Below the pieces are notes generated by a model that searched no databases, had not been told where the DNA came from, and saw only the letters and a program-made list of their open reading frames with translations. Made by a program: the position numbers and the translations under genes. A stretch of DNA of 64,000 nt, from NCBI RefSeq assembly GCF_036569345.1, contig NZ_DATCQT010000175.1, positions 1-64,000 of the forward strand, given 5' to 3'. Positions 7,540 to 16,794 of the stretch are shown here, piece after piece. How positions within the stretch are numbered: the stretch's first letter is position 1; each line of letters begins with the position of its first letter. This stretch comes from Clostridium_AD sp036569345. Lineage in GTDB: Bacteria > Bacillota > Clostridia > Clostridiales > Clostridiaceae.

Positions 7540-7679
7540 AAATTATCTCTCCTCTTTAAGCCTTATAGAATTATTATACTAAAAGAGGGCTAATTTTTAA
7601 AGGTTATAAAACAAAAAATGATGAATTTTTTCTAAATTAATACTGAGTTAATAAATTTTCTAAAAAATATATAATATAA

Positions 7680-8726
7680 TTAAACTTGCTTTATATTAAA
7701 TTGCTTTTGCAGATACGTGGAAATTTCGTTTAGTGCCTCATCTGCTTTTTTAGTTATTTTATCCATTGAAATGAAACCATGTGTAACACCATTATATCGG
7801 GTAGTAATTACATTCACACCTGCAGCCTTTAATTTATTGCCATAGTCTTCACCCTCATCCCTAAGAGGATCAAATTCAGCTGTAATTATAAGCGTGTTAG
7901 GTAAATCTTTGAAATTTTTAGATAATAAAGGGGAGGCATATATATTTTTTCTATCTTCTAATTTTGGAGTATATAGGGAAATAAATTTTTTAGAGTTTTC
8001 TTTTGTAAGATTATAATCCATCCCAAAATACGACCAAGATTTAGTATTCAGTTGATATATGTTTGTAGATGGATATATTAGTACCAGAGAAGTAATGTGA
8101 GGACCGCCTTTATCACGTGCCATTTGAGAAACCGCAGCAGATAGATTTGCACCAGCACTGTCACCTGCAACGCATATCCTATTAGAGTCCCCATTAATAC
8201 TTTTAGCATTTTTGTAAACCCATTGGAGCACATTATATACATCATTAAGCCCGGCGGGGAAAGGATCCTCTGGTGCCAGTCGATAATTTACAGATACAAC
8301 TATTGCCTTTGAATTTTTAGATAGTTTTCTACAAACATTGTCATAGTCATCAACACTACCACTAATCCAGCTGCCACCATGTGAATAGATTATTATAGGT
8401 AAATTACTTCCAGTGTCAGGAGTATATATTCGTACTGGCACTTTATTTGAAGCTGTTTTTACATCCATATTTTTTATATTAGAAAAGGATATAGGTTTGG
8501 ATTTCCATTTTGTGGTACCCTTATTTAACGATAGACGCATTTCATATATTGATTTGCCTTTGAGTGAAACAGGACTTAAATGCTCTGATATTTTTGTCAT
8601 TACACCAAATATTGTATCAAGCTTACCATAACTTGTTGTAGTTAGATTTTTAATTGTGAGTGACCCAAATATTATAACAAACAAAATAACAACTGATGAA
8701 ATCCAAAATATTTTTTTCGTTTTCAT
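7680..8726 (-). CDS. Membrane-anchored alpha/beta hydrolase, HSL/Abhydrolase_3 family
   Basis: A 348-residue esterase- or lipase-like protein. An uncleaved N-terminal helix (residues 6-26) should anchor it outside the membrane. The oxyanion motif HGGSW (116-120), nucleophile elbow GDSAG with Ser190, Asp286 (EFDPLRDEG) and His316 (THGF) make a complete catalytic set of the hormone-sensitive-lipase family. The substrate is probably an acyl ester, but the sequence does not specify it. SD AAGGAGGA precedes ATG. It is followed on the minus strand by a gap of 140 bases; no clear terminator is visible. Confidence 0.85.
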   Translation of the reverse strand: MKTKKIFWISSVVILFVIIFGSLTIKNLTTTSYGKLDTIFGVMTKISEHLSPVSLKGKSIYEMRLSLNKGTTKWKSKPISFSNIKNMDVKTASNKVPVRIYTPDTGSNLPIIIYSHGGSWISGSVDDYDNVCRKLSKNSKAIVVSVNYRLAPEDPFPAGLNDVYNVLQWVYKNAKSINGDSNRICVAGDSAGANLSAAVSQMARDKGGPHITSLVLIYPSTNIYQLNTKSWSYFGMDYNLTKENSKKFISLYTPKLEDRKNIYASPLLSKNFKDLPNTLIITAEFDPLRDEGEDYGNKLKAAGVNVITTRYNGVTHGFISMDKITKKADEALNEISTYLQKQFNIKQV

Positions 8727-8897
8727 TTGATAAATCCTCCTTCATTATAATTGTTTAATAAATATCTTTAACTATTATAATGAGCAAAAATTAATTTTAT
8801 ATGCGAATTCTGTAAAATAGTATATTTGAAATTTTACGTGGAGAAACAGAGAAAGCTAAAGTTAATTAGATTACTGTGTTTAATTCATTATAAAAAA

Positions 8898-8932
8898 ATG
8901 GATGATACTTATACAAGTATCATCCATCTATT
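8898..8932 (-). terminator. Terminator after the alcohol dehydrogenase
   Basis: ATGGATGATACTT and AAGTATCATCCAT pair around four bases. On the minus strand a TTTTTTTA run follows. It begins 7 bases past the stop codon. Confidence 0.85.
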
Positions 8933-8933
8933 T

Positions 8934-9989
8934 TTATATTATTACTACAGGTTTAATTAAATCAGGCGACTTAACTTTCATTGACATAAGAGCTTCTTCC
9001 ATCTTATCAAAACCATGATAAACATGTGTTACTAATCTACTTAGATCAACACGATTGTATTGTACAAGGTCAATTAGCTGTTCCATTCTAAGACGTCCTC
9101 CAGGACAAAGACCTCCAACTATAGTCTTATGCGCCATTCCACATCCCCATTCAAGACGAGGGATTGGAAGGAAATCTCCACTTCCATGGTAGTTAACATT
9201 GGATACAAATCCACCTGGTTTAACAATAGTAACAGCTTGTATTAAGGTTTCAGGGGTGCCACCTGCAATAATTACACGGTCAACACCTTTTCCCTTAGTT
9301 AAATCCATTATTTGTTTTGCGATATCACCTTTTTTATAATTTACTATGTCTGTTGCACCATAAAATTTAGCTGCATCAACACAGATCTGTCTTGAGCCCA
9401 CTGCTATTATTCTACCAGCACCACGCATTTTAGCACCAGCTATTGCCATTAGTCCAACTGCTCCAATTCCTATAACAACAACGCTTGAGCCTAATTGAAT
9501 ATTTGCAAGTTCTGCACCATGAAAGCCTGTTGTCATCATGTCTGTTATCATAACAGCAGTTTCTAAAGACATATTATCTGGCATCAAAGCTAAGTTCATA
9601 TCCGCATCATTTACATGGAAATATTCTGCAAAAACGCCATCCTTAAAGTTTGAAAATTTCCAGCCTGCAAGCATTCCGCCTGAATGCTGATGGAAACCTG
9701 CTTGAGCCTCAAGTGTTCTCCAATCAGGGGTTATAGCAGGGACGATTACTTTATCTCCTACTTTGAAATCCTTTACTTCAGAACCTATCTCATCGATTAC
9801 ACCCACAGCTTCATGTCCTAAAAGCATATCATGTCTGTCTCCGAGTGCTCCTTCAAATACAGTGTGAATATCAGATGTACATGGGGATACTGCTAGTGGA
9901 CGAACAATTGCATCAAATGGACCTGCAACTGGTCTCTCTTTTTCAATCCAACCTACTTTATTGACGCTTAACATTGCAAAACCTTTCAT
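8934..9989 (-). CDS. NADP-dependent secondary alcohol dehydrogenase (zinc, tetrameric)
   Basis: Reduces acetone, acetoin or similar ketones with NADPH. The 351-residue length and sequence match the C. beijerinckii / Thermoanaerobacter type. Catalytic zinc ligands Cys37, His59, Glu60 and Asp150 fall at exactly the family positions. The NADP-selective set Gly198-Ser199-Arg200 and Tyr218 is also present, after the GIGAVG dinucleotide loop. A consensus sigma-54 promoter lies upstream (10147-10162) and a sigma-54 activator gene is adjacent, so expression is probably induced through that activator. SD TTAGGAGG precedes ATG. Family and cofactor are secure; the natural substrate is inferred. Confidence 0.95.
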   Translation of the reverse strand: MKGFAMLSVNKVGWIEKERPVAGPFDAIVRPLAVSPCTSDIHTVFEGALGDRHDMLLGHEAVGVIDEIGSEVKDFKVGDKVIVPAITPDWRTLEAQAGFHQHSGGMLAGWKFSNFKDGVFAEYFHVNDADMNLALMPDNMSLETAVMITDMMTTGFHGAELANIQLGSSVVVIGIGAVGLMAIAGAKMRGAGRIIAVGSRQICVDAAKFYGATDIVNYKKGDIAKQIMDLTKGKGVDRVIIAGGTPETLIQAVTIVKPGGFVSNVNYHGSGDFLPIPRLEWGCGMAHKTIVGGLCPGGRLRMEQLIDLVQYNRVDLSRLVTHVYHGFDKMEEALMSMKVKSPDLIKPVVII

Positions 9990-10146
9990 TTTAAAACCTC
10001 CTAATATTTTTGTATCATTGTTTATAACTCTTCATCTTGATAGAATTGATATTTTATTAACTATTAGATTACAGTGAATTCATAAAAAAAACTTCTGAAA
10101 CAACCTTTGTAATAAATTTTTAACAATGTATTGTACATATAATATA

Positions 10147-10162
10147 AGCAATAGTCGTGCCA
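10147..10162 (-). promoter_or_regulatory. Consensus sigma-54 (SigL) promoter of the alcohol dehydrogenase
   Basis: The minus strand reads TGGCAC-GACTA-TTGCT, a full match to the -24/-12 pattern TGGCAC-N5-TTGCW. Transcription would start near 10136, giving a leader of about 147 bases before ATG 9989. The adjacent gene encodes an enhancer-binding activator of sigma-54. Confidence 0.92.
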
Positions 10163-10253
10163 AAGTATATGTTCATTTGATAAAGTAGATATTAACTCAA
10201 TTTATAAATAGAAATAAATAAAGTGTAGTAAAAAAACGTCACTACATATTATA

Positions 10254-10302
10254 AAAAGCGTATTAAATTACGACAGTGTTGTAATTTAATACGCTTTTTT
10301 AA
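10254..10302 (-). terminator. Terminator of the sigma-54 activator gene
   Basis: AAAAAGCGTATTAAATTAC pairs perfectly with GTAATTTAATACGCTTTTT around nine bases. On the minus strand it follows the activator stop codon by about 75 bases and lies before the dehydrogenase promoter, so it isolates the two genes. T-runs flank both sides. Confidence 0.85.
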
Positions 10303-10305
10303 TCG

Positions 10306-10333
10306 AACTATTGTTACTTTTTTAACAATAGTT
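10306..10333. promoter_or_regulatory. Inverted repeat containing a Rex-like operator
   Basis: AACTATTGTTA and TAACAATAGTT face each other across six T-rich bases. Inside, TTGTTAC-TTTT-TTAACAA (10311-10328) matches the Rex box TTGTTAA-N4-TTAACAA at 13 of 14 fixed positions. It is about 150 bases upstream of the sigma-54 promoter, a distance also suited to an activator site, and it could alternatively be part of the activator gene's 3' end. Confidence 0.4.
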
Positions 10334-10377
10334 TAAATATAGATAGTTAAAAAATATACAATAAATAAAAATTATGA

Positions 10378-12273
10378 TTAGTTATCTTGTTTTTTTAGTT
10401 TTGAATAAATAGTACTTCTATTTATTCCTAATACTTTAGCAGCCTTAGTTATATTACCATTGCATTTCTTTATACAATATTCTATCGCCATTTTATCCCA
10501 TTGTTCCAGTGTAAACATATCATATTTAAAAGTTTCTTTTGAAAGAAGGTATTCAGTTTTTCCTAAAGTCTTTTTCCCGAATTTAAATGAAGTATTCCCA
10601 TTCATATTTACAATGTTTTCAATACAATTTTCTAATTCGCGGACATTTCCGGGCCAAGTATAATTTAGAAGCATTTCATAAATATCATATGGTATTTTAG
10701 GAATTGGTTTGTTTATCTTAATCGCTTTCGCTTTTAAAAAATATTCAATAAGAATTTCTATATCTCCATCTCTTTCCCGTAGTGGTGGAATAAATATAGG
10801 GATTACACTTAATCTGTAGTATAAGTCTTCGCGAAATGTCCCATTTTCAACTTCTTTTTTCAAGTCTTTATTTGTGGCGGCAATAATTCTTACATCAACA
10901 CGTATACATTTATTTCCTCCAACTCTATTAAAAGAAGAGGTTTCCAGTACTCTCAATAGGTGCACCTGCATTTCAAAGGGCATTTCTCCTATCTCATCAA
11001 GAAATAGAGTACCTCCATTTGCAAGTTCGAATTTCCCCTTTTGTCCACCGCGTTTTGCACCTGTAAAAGCTCCCTCTTCATAGCCGAAAAGTTCACTTTC
11101 TATTAAGCTCGTTGGTATTGCACCACAATTAATTGCAACGAAGCTGTTATCATTCCTACTACTATTGTTATGGATTGATTGAGCGATAAGTTCTTTTCCT
11201 GTACCGCTTTCTCCTTGAATTAGAACAGTCGACGGACTATTTGCTATGATTTTTGCCTGTTCAATTACTTTTGCAATTTGATTACTATTACCAATAATAT
11301 CATGAAAACTATAACTAGCATTTTTACCTATATACTTGTTAACCAGATTATATATATTTTTAATATCCTTAAATATTGCTACTATACCTATAATTTTATC
11401 ATCTTTATTTTTTATTGGGTATGCGGTAAAGCTAAATTTTTTATTTTTACCTTTGTAAGGATAAAATACCTCTCTATTTTCATAAGCCTTACCAACAATT
11501 ATTTGTCCCAGTATATATTGCCAATTATCCAAAATTTTATCTGCATTTTTATATATTACTTCATCTTGACTTATATCTAGCATACTGCAAGCACTTTTAT
11601 TTATAGCCTTAATTACTCCAGCCGTATCAACGGCAAAAATTCCTGAATTTAGTGAGTTCATAACTTTATTTAGATATTGATAAGCATTGAATAATTCATT
11701 TTGAGTTTTTTCTATCTTCAATTGATTTTCAATTGATTTAACTGCAGCAACAACAAGCCCTAAGCTATGAGGATGAGCTAATTGGCATCTCCCTGTGAGA
11801 TTTAGACATCCAATAATATTTCCTTCTTCATTATGAATAATAGCTGCAGAACATGTAAATTTATGATATACAGTAATGTAATGTTCTTTACCCGAAATCT
11901 GGAATGATAAGTTCTCGAAAATCGCAGTTCCAATTGCATTTGTGCCAGTGCTTTTCTCACTCATGTCAGCACCTTCTACAATTCCAACTTCTGCAATATA
12001 TTTATTAATATCATCATCACCAATTATACTGAGCACGAAACCTTCTTTGTCAGTAAGATATAATGAGAATCCTGATCCATTTAAGAAATCGTATAATATT
12101 TCCATGAATTTTCTTGAAATGTTTATTAACTCACTGTTTTCTTCTAAAGATTTAGACAATTCTTCTCCCTTAAGTGTTCTTTTCGGAAATATTTGTTGCT
12201 TACTTATTTGGTCTTTAATACATCTTTTTTGAGATCTTTTTATTATTTCTTTAAAATTATCTGTTTTAATCAT
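10378..12273 (-). CDS. Sigma-54-dependent activator, GAF-PAS-AAA+-Fis (AcoR-like)
   Basis: A 631-residue enhancer-binding protein that would activate sigma-54 RNA polymerase at the neighbouring alcohol dehydrogenase promoter. Domains in order: GAF sensor (about 50-190), PAS (about 200-300), AAA+ ATPase with Walker A GESGTGKE (about 354-361), the sigma-54 contact loop GAFTGA, Walker B GTLFLDEIGE, and a C-terminal Fis-type helix-turn-helix (NITKAAKVLGINRSTIYSKL). The layout is that of AcoR and related acetoin or ketone-responsive activators. The start is ATG 12273, preceded by GGGGTGA; a GTG three codons upstream overlaps that site. It should sense a small metabolite through GAF or PAS. Confidence 0.93.
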   Translation of the reverse strand: MIKTDNFKEIIKRSQKRCIKDQISKQQIFPKRTLKGEELSKSLEENSELINISRKFMEILYDFLNGSGFSLYLTDKEGFVLSIIGDDDINKYIAEVGIVEGADMSEKSTGTNAIGTAIFENLSFQISGKEHYITVYHKFTCSAAIIHNEEGNIIGCLNLTGRCQLAHPHSLGLVVAAVKSIENQLKIEKTQNELFNAYQYLNKVMNSLNSGIFAVDTAGVIKAINKSACSMLDISQDEVIYKNADKILDNWQYILGQIIVGKAYENREVFYPYKGKNKKFSFTAYPIKNKDDKIIGIVAIFKDIKNIYNLVNKYIGKNASYSFHDIIGNSNQIAKVIEQAKIIANSPSTVLIQGESGTGKELIAQSIHNNSSRNDNSFVAINCGAIPTSLIESELFGYEEGAFTGAKRGGQKGKFELANGGTLFLDEIGEMPFEMQVHLLRVLETSSFNRVGGNKCIRVDVRIIAATNKDLKKEVENGTFREDLYYRLSVIPIFIPPLRERDGDIEILIEYFLKAKAIKINKPIPKIPYDIYEMLLNYTWPGNVRELENCIENIVNMNGNTSFKFGKKTLGKTEYLLSKETFKYDMFTLEQWDKMAIEYCIKKCNGNITKAAKVLGINRSTIYSKLKKQDN

Positions 12274-12408
12274 AAAGTTCACCCCGCTTGTGTTAAAAAT
12301 GATAACATAATTATATCATAACCATTTATAAACCAAAAACATAATGGTAAGTTATATTCTGTTTGCCTGATAAAGTTAACAGTTGAATAAATTTATTGGT
12401 GGAGCCGC

Positions 12409-12483
12409 ATGATAGGGCCTGAAACTGTTATAATAGACCATAACACAAACCTAAGAGATGCTATAAAAGAAACAACAGGGTAA
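12409..12483 (+). other. 24-codon small frame upstream of the transaldolase gene
   Basis: ATG 12409 is preceded by GGTGGAG and runs for 24 codons (MIGPETVIIDHNTNLRDAIKE followed by TTG and a stop). I do not recognise it. It may be a chance frame, a leader peptide or the remnant of a longer gene. The rest of 12274-12555 is AT-rich and shows nothing else I can name. Confidence 0.2.
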
Positions 12484-12555
12484 AAATTATGTTGTAAAAT
12501 AAAAAAACAAAAGGTTGGATAATTTTATTCAGCTTTTTACGAGGAGGAAAAATAC

Positions 12556-13203
12556 ATGAAATTATTTATTGATACGGCAAATGTTGATGACATACGTGAA
12601 GCTAATGAAATGGGTGTCATTTGTGGGGTAACTACTAATCCGTCTCTAATAGCAAAAGAAGGTAGAGACTTTAATGAAGTTATAAAAGAAATTGCATCTA
12701 TTGTAGACGGACCTATAAGTGGAGAAGTAATTGCATTAGACTCAAAAGGCATGATAAAAGAAGGAAGAGAAATAGCTAAGATTCATAAGAACATGATTGT
12801 TAAAATACCAATGACACAAGATGGTCTTAAGGCTGTTAAAGTGCTTTCAAAAGAGGGTATAAAAACTAATGTAACATTAATATTCTCAGCAGGACAAGCG
12901 TTACTTGCTGCAAGAGCAGGAGCTACATATGTTAGCCCTTTCATTGGAAGACTGGATGATATAAATGCCAATGCTATGGATCTAATAAGAACTATTGTTA
13001 CAATATTTAAAGTTCACGGGATAGATACTGAAATAATTGCTGCAAGCATAAGAAATCCAATGCATGTAACAGATGCTGCAGTTGCAGGTTCGCATATTGC
13101 TACAGTACCACTAAAAATTATTAAACAAATGATAAAACATCCTTTAACAGATAATGGAATAGAAAAATTTTCTGCAGATTGGAAAGAAACTTTCGGTAAA
13201 TAA
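12556..13203 (+). CDS. tal: Transaldolase / fructose-6-phosphate aldolase-like (TalC type)
   Basis: A 215-residue class I aldolase of the short transaldolase group. It shows MKLFIDTANVDDIREA, GVTTNPSLIAKEGRDF, the Schiff-base lysine at residue 83 in NMIVKIPMT, NVTLIFSAGQALLAARAGATYVSPFIGR and AASIRNPMHV. Transaldolase of the non-oxidative pentose phosphate pathway is the usual activity of clostridial members; some relatives act as fructose-6-phosphate aldolases, and sequence alone does not separate them. SD GAGGAGG precedes ATG. Monocistronic, with its own terminator. Confidence 0.92.
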   Translation: MKLFIDTANVDDIREANEMGVICGVTTNPSLIAKEGRDFNEVIKEIASIVDGPISGEVIALDSKGMIKEGREIAKIHKNMIVKIPMTQDGLKAVKVLSKEGIKTNVTLIFSAGQALLAARAGATYVSPFIGRLDDINANAMDLIRTIVTIFKVHGIDTEIIAASIRNPMHVTDAAVAGSHIATVPLKIIKQMIKHPLTDNGIEKFSADWKETFGK

Positions 13204-13272
13204 TTCAACCATATTTAAATTTTCAATAAGGTAATAGGTATTTAGATTACTTAAATTATATTATTTTAATAA

Positions 13273-13318
13273 AAACTATAGATTAGACATTTTAAATGTT
13301 TAATCTATAGTTTTTTTA
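13273..13318 (+). terminator. Terminator after transaldolase
   Basis: ACTATAGATTAGACATTT and AAATGTTTAATCTATAGT form a long near-perfect stem, followed by TTTTTTT. Confidence 0.85.
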
Positions 13319-13371
13319 AGAGGTAAATTATTGATTTATTACTAAAATATATTATAAATTAAAAAATATCC

Positions 13372-13400
13372 TTGAATAAGTATGTGATTTTCAATATAAT
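13372..13400 (+). promoter_or_regulatory. SigA-type promoter of the PAS histidine kinase
   Basis: TTGAAT (13372-13377), 17 bases, TATAAT (13395-13400). The gene starts 75 bases further on. Confidence 0.6.
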
Positions 13401-13474
13401 GAAAATATGATTTTTGAACTAAAAGGGAATTTTGTAAATGTACCTTAGATTTTGGATTAGGGGGCGTAAGAATC

Positions 13475-15196
13475 ATGAATTGTAATAATAAAGAAATAAA
13501 AAATGATGATAATTTTTATAATAATTTTTTTAAAAATACTCCAGTAATAATGCTTGTGATTAATTCACAAACCTCAAAAATAATAGATGCCAATCCTTTT
13601 GCGTGTTCTTATTATCAATATAGTTATGATGATATGCTGAAACTAAAAATTAGTGATATTAATATGTCTTCTATAGAACATATTCCTCATGAAATGAATA
13701 GTGCAATCATTAAACAGAAAAATTGTTTTTACTTTAAACACCGATTGTTTAGTGGTGAGATTAGAGATGTAGAAGTTCGTAGTGGACCGATAATTCAGAA
13801 TGGCAAGATACTATTATATTCTATAATACATGATATAACTGATAGAGTAAATGTTGAGGAAAAACGCAAAAAAATAAATAATGAACTTCAAGAAAAAATA
13901 GAACTTCGTACAAAACAATTAGAAGAATTGAATGTTATTCTTCAAAAAAATATAACTGAAGGTTTGAAAAATGCGGAAATTTTAAAAGAAAATGAAGAAC
14001 GTTTGGCATTTGCACTTGAAGGTAGTGGAGATGGTGTCTGGGATTGGAATACAGTCACTGATGAAGTGGTTTATTCGAAAAGATGGAAAGAAATGCTTGG
14101 ATATGGAGAAAATGAGATTAAGAATGTACATAGTGAATGGAAAAAGAGAATTCATCCTGATGATAGGGAGTGTGCATTCGCAAAGTTAAATGGTTATATA
14201 GAAGGAACCCTACCAGTTTACTTGAGTGAACATAGACTACTTACAATAGATGGCTCTTATAAATGGGTACTATCTAAGGGTAAGGTCATAAGATGGACTG
14301 AAGATAGAAAACCTTTAAGAATGACTGGAACACATTCTGATATTACAGGCAGAAAGCTAATGGAGAAAGAACTAAAAGAAGCAAAAGAAAATGCAGAAAG
14401 GGCTAGTATAAAAAAAAGTGAATTTATTGCTAATATGTCTCACGAGCTTAGAACACCTCTTAATATAAATTTGTCAGCAATCCAGTTATTTGAGTTATAT
14501 TTTGAAAATGACTGGGATTTAGGTAAAGAAAAAATTTCTAAACATATGAAATCTATGAAACAAAATTGTTTGCGTTTATTAAGACTAGTAAATAATTTAA
14601 TTGATACCACAAAGATTGAAGCTGGGTTTTACGAACCTCTTTTAAGTAATCATAATATTGTAGATGTTATTGAAAGAATTGCGTTATCAGTTTCAGATTA
14701 TGTAAAACAAAAAAATATAGATTTTACATTTAACTCAGAGGTGGAAGAAAAATTAGTGATTTGTGATGTTGACATGATTGAGCGTATAATGCTGAATTTA
14801 ATTTCGAATGCAATAAAATTTACTAATAATTCTATTAATATTAATATTTATGACAAAGCATTGACTGTTGTTATTATTGTTAAAGATAATGGAATTGGAA
14901 TTGAAAAAGAAAATCAGGATTTAATATTCGAACGATACAAACAGGTTTCAAAATTACTTACTCGGGAGACTGAAGGTAGTGGCATTGGATTGTCTTTAAC
15001 GAAATCTCTTGTTGAAATGCTTGGTGGAAATATTAGTGTAAAAAGTAAATATGGAAATGGAACTGAATTTATAGTTGAACTCCCAGCTAAAAATCATACA
15101 AGTGAGAAATTAATATCTCAGAATGTAAATGACATTAGTGATAACGACAAATTTACAGAAAAGATGAAAGTGGAATTTTCAGATATTTATAAATAA
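13475..15196 (+). CDS. Soluble PAS-PAS sensor histidine kinase
   Basis: A 573-residue kinase with no membrane helix, so it senses a cytoplasmic signal. PAS domain 1 spans about 15-125. A coiled coil rich in Glu/Lys/Leu (about 125-175) links it to a PAS_3-type domain (about 176-295). HisKA carries the phospho-acceptor His323 in MSHELRTPL. The HATPase domain (about 425-545) has NLISNAIKFT, DNGIGIEK and GSGIGLSL. No response regulator lies next to it, so it is an orphan kinase. Clostridial orphan kinases often feed Spo0A, but that is only a possibility here. Confidence 0.9.
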   Translation: MNCNNKEIKNDDNFYNNFFKNTPVIMLVINSQTSKIIDANPFACSYYQYSYDDMLKLKISDINMSSIEHIPHEMNSAIIKQKNCFYFKHRLFSGEIRDVEVRSGPIIQNGKILLYSIIHDITDRVNVEEKRKKINNELQEKIELRTKQLEELNVILQKNITEGLKNAEILKENEERLAFALEGSGDGVWDWNTVTDEVVYSKRWKEMLGYGENEIKNVHSEWKKRIHPDDRECAFAKLNGYIEGTLPVYLSEHRLLTIDGSYKWVLSKGKVIRWTEDRKPLRMTGTHSDITGRKLMEKELKEAKENAERASIKKSEFIANMSHELRTPLNINLSAIQLFELYFENDWDLGKEKISKHMKSMKQNCLRLLRLVNNLIDTTKIEAGFYEPLLSNHNIVDVIERIALSVSDYVKQKNIDFTFNSEVEEKLVICDVDMIERIMLNLISNAIKFTNNSININIYDKALTVVIIVKDNGIGIEKENQDLIFERYKQVSKLLTRETEGSGIGLSLTKSLVEMLGGNISVKSKYGNGTEFIVELPAKNHTSEKLISQNVNDISDNDKFTEKMKVEFSDIYK

Positions 15197-15221
15197 GAAA
15201 ACATTGCTTAATATAAATAAA

Positions 15222-15256
15222 GTGTTACCGCCAGTAAAGGCGGTATTAACTTTTTT
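15222..15256. terminator. Convergent terminator
   Basis: TACCGCC-AGTAAA-GGCGGTA, followed by TTAACTTTTTT. It serves the kinase gene and possibly the converging gene on the minus strand. Confidence 0.8.
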
Positions 15257-15262
15257 AATAAA

Positions 15263-16654
15263 CTATATTTTGGTTATTTTCCAAATGACACCTGTTTTTG
15301 GATAGAACTCATCAGGTTCATTCTCAGGGGTAACGGCAAAGTCTAAAACATACATAGCACCACCTGGACCAAATACAACATCGATAGGTCTTTCAAAGCC
15401 GCCCTCACCAGTATGGGATGCTGCAAAACCTGATTTATTAATAGCAAAAGTAATTACTTGCCCTGTAACCATATCGATTCTTGATATTCTATGACCTACT
15501 TTGGGGAGTGGTTTACCTCCGGTTGTCTCTGGAGCTTCACTGCCATATTCGGCAATATAAACATCGCCATAAGGTCCGAAATCTGTATTATAGTTAAAAT
15601 CAAAGCCCATTATAGCAGCATGAGGTGTGAAAAGTGCAAAGGGTTTTGGTGGAAGCATTGGATGATTATTTATCAAAAATTCAGGTTGAGGTTTACCTTC
15701 AGCCTTAAACATAGGTAATGTAACTGGAAGCCCACCTGTGTAGTCTGGCCATCCGTACCAGGCGCCAGGCATGATTAATTGAAATTCATCGGGGGAGTTT
15801 TCTATAGGCCTACTACCTCTAACATCTGAACCATGATTTGTTGCAAATAATCTATTAAAACGGTCAAATTTTAGTTTAAAGGGATTTCTAAGTCCCCAAG
15901 CAACTAGTTCAAGATTTGAACCATCAAGATTTGCTCTAAGTATGCTTCCGGAAGTGCGTACAATTCCCTTTTTTACACCATACGTCATGTTTGGTATACC
16001 AAAGGGGGAATATGCACCTGTATAGGTATAATCATTTGGCGCAGCAGTTTGAATATTTTCTGTTACAAAGTTTTGTCCATTTAGAAGGATATCAAGACCA
16101 GGGTAGTCATGAAAAAAGGGATGTTCTTTAACCCAACTGTTATCCAAGCCTACTACCCCTGAATTAGTAGCTGTTCCTTGTCCAAAGTACATTTTCCCAT
16201 CTGCAGCGAAAATTACTTGGTTATTGTGATGATCCCCAAGGCTAGGCAGACCGGATACTATATCTTTCTTTGTTCCATCTGGTTTGACTACAGTTATACA
16301 ACCTCTATGAGATACATAAATGTCACCATTGTGATAATTAATACCTGTTAATGGTACATTAAAGCCTTCTGCCACTATTTTATAACCATTATTAGTAAGA
16401 CGTAGAACTTTACCATTTCCGGAGATAACTCCGGCATCAGCAACAAGAATTTCTCCTTTTTCTGTAAAGACCATGCTAATTGGAGTATCTAATTCCTGTG
16501 AAAATACATCTATCTTATATCCAGGTGGTAATTTTATGTCTGAGGGATTAAGTTTTCTTTTATATTTTTCAGTAGGATGACTTGGAGGTGTAATAACATT
16601 TGCCTCACGAGAGGGGGTTACTATATGAGGTATTGATTTATGTTTTTTTGACAT
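15263..16654 (-). CDS. Sugar/sorbosone dehydrogenase-like beta-propeller protein
   Basis: A 463-residue protein of the PQQ-dependent sugar dehydrogenase (GSDH) fold: repeated blades with ILVADAGVISGNGKVLRL, LPSLGDHHNNQVIFAADGKMYFGQG, WGLRNPFKLKFDRFNRLFATNHG, GAWYGWPDYTGG and the final GGAMYVLDFAV. The N-terminus is polar (MSKKHKSIPHIVTPSREANV) with no signal peptide, whereas bacterial PQQ enzymes are exported. Clostridia do not usually make PQQ, so the protein may bind another ligand or be structural. SD GAGGAGTG precedes ATG. The fold is secure; the activity is not. Confidence 0.75.
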   Translation of the reverse strand: MSKKHKSIPHIVTPSREANVITPPSHPTEKYKRKLNPSDIKLPPGYKIDVFSQELDTPISMVFTEKGEILVADAGVISGNGKVLRLTNNGYKIVAEGFNVPLTGINYHNGDIYVSHRGCITVVKPDGTKKDIVSGLPSLGDHHNNQVIFAADGKMYFGQGTATNSGVVGLDNSWVKEHPFFHDYPGLDILLNGQNFVTENIQTAAPNDYTYTGAYSPFGIPNMTYGVKKGIVRTSGSILRANLDGSNLELVAWGLRNPFKLKFDRFNRLFATNHGSDVRGSRPIENSPDEFQLIMPGAWYGWPDYTGGLPVTLPMFKAEGKPQPEFLINNHPMLPPKPFALFTPHAAIMGFDFNYNTDFGPYGDVYIAEYGSEAPETTGGKPLPKVGHRISRIDMVTGQVITFAINKSGFAASHTGEGGFERPIDVVFGPGGAMYVLDFAVTPENEPDEFYPKTGVIWKITKI

Positions 16655-16794
16655 GAATACACTCCTCTAAATTTATATATATAATAGTATATTCTTTAAG
16701 CTTAGTTTTAATTCTTAGCTCATAACAAATAGCGGTACTAATATTAGTTTGAAATCATATGATATTATAGATTAATTAATGAAGGAATTTTATT

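Noticed and set aside
11278..11580. 100-codon plus-strand frame inside the sigma-54 activator
   Set aside because: Shadow of the activator PAS region; no ribosome site and low-complexity Ile/Tyr content.
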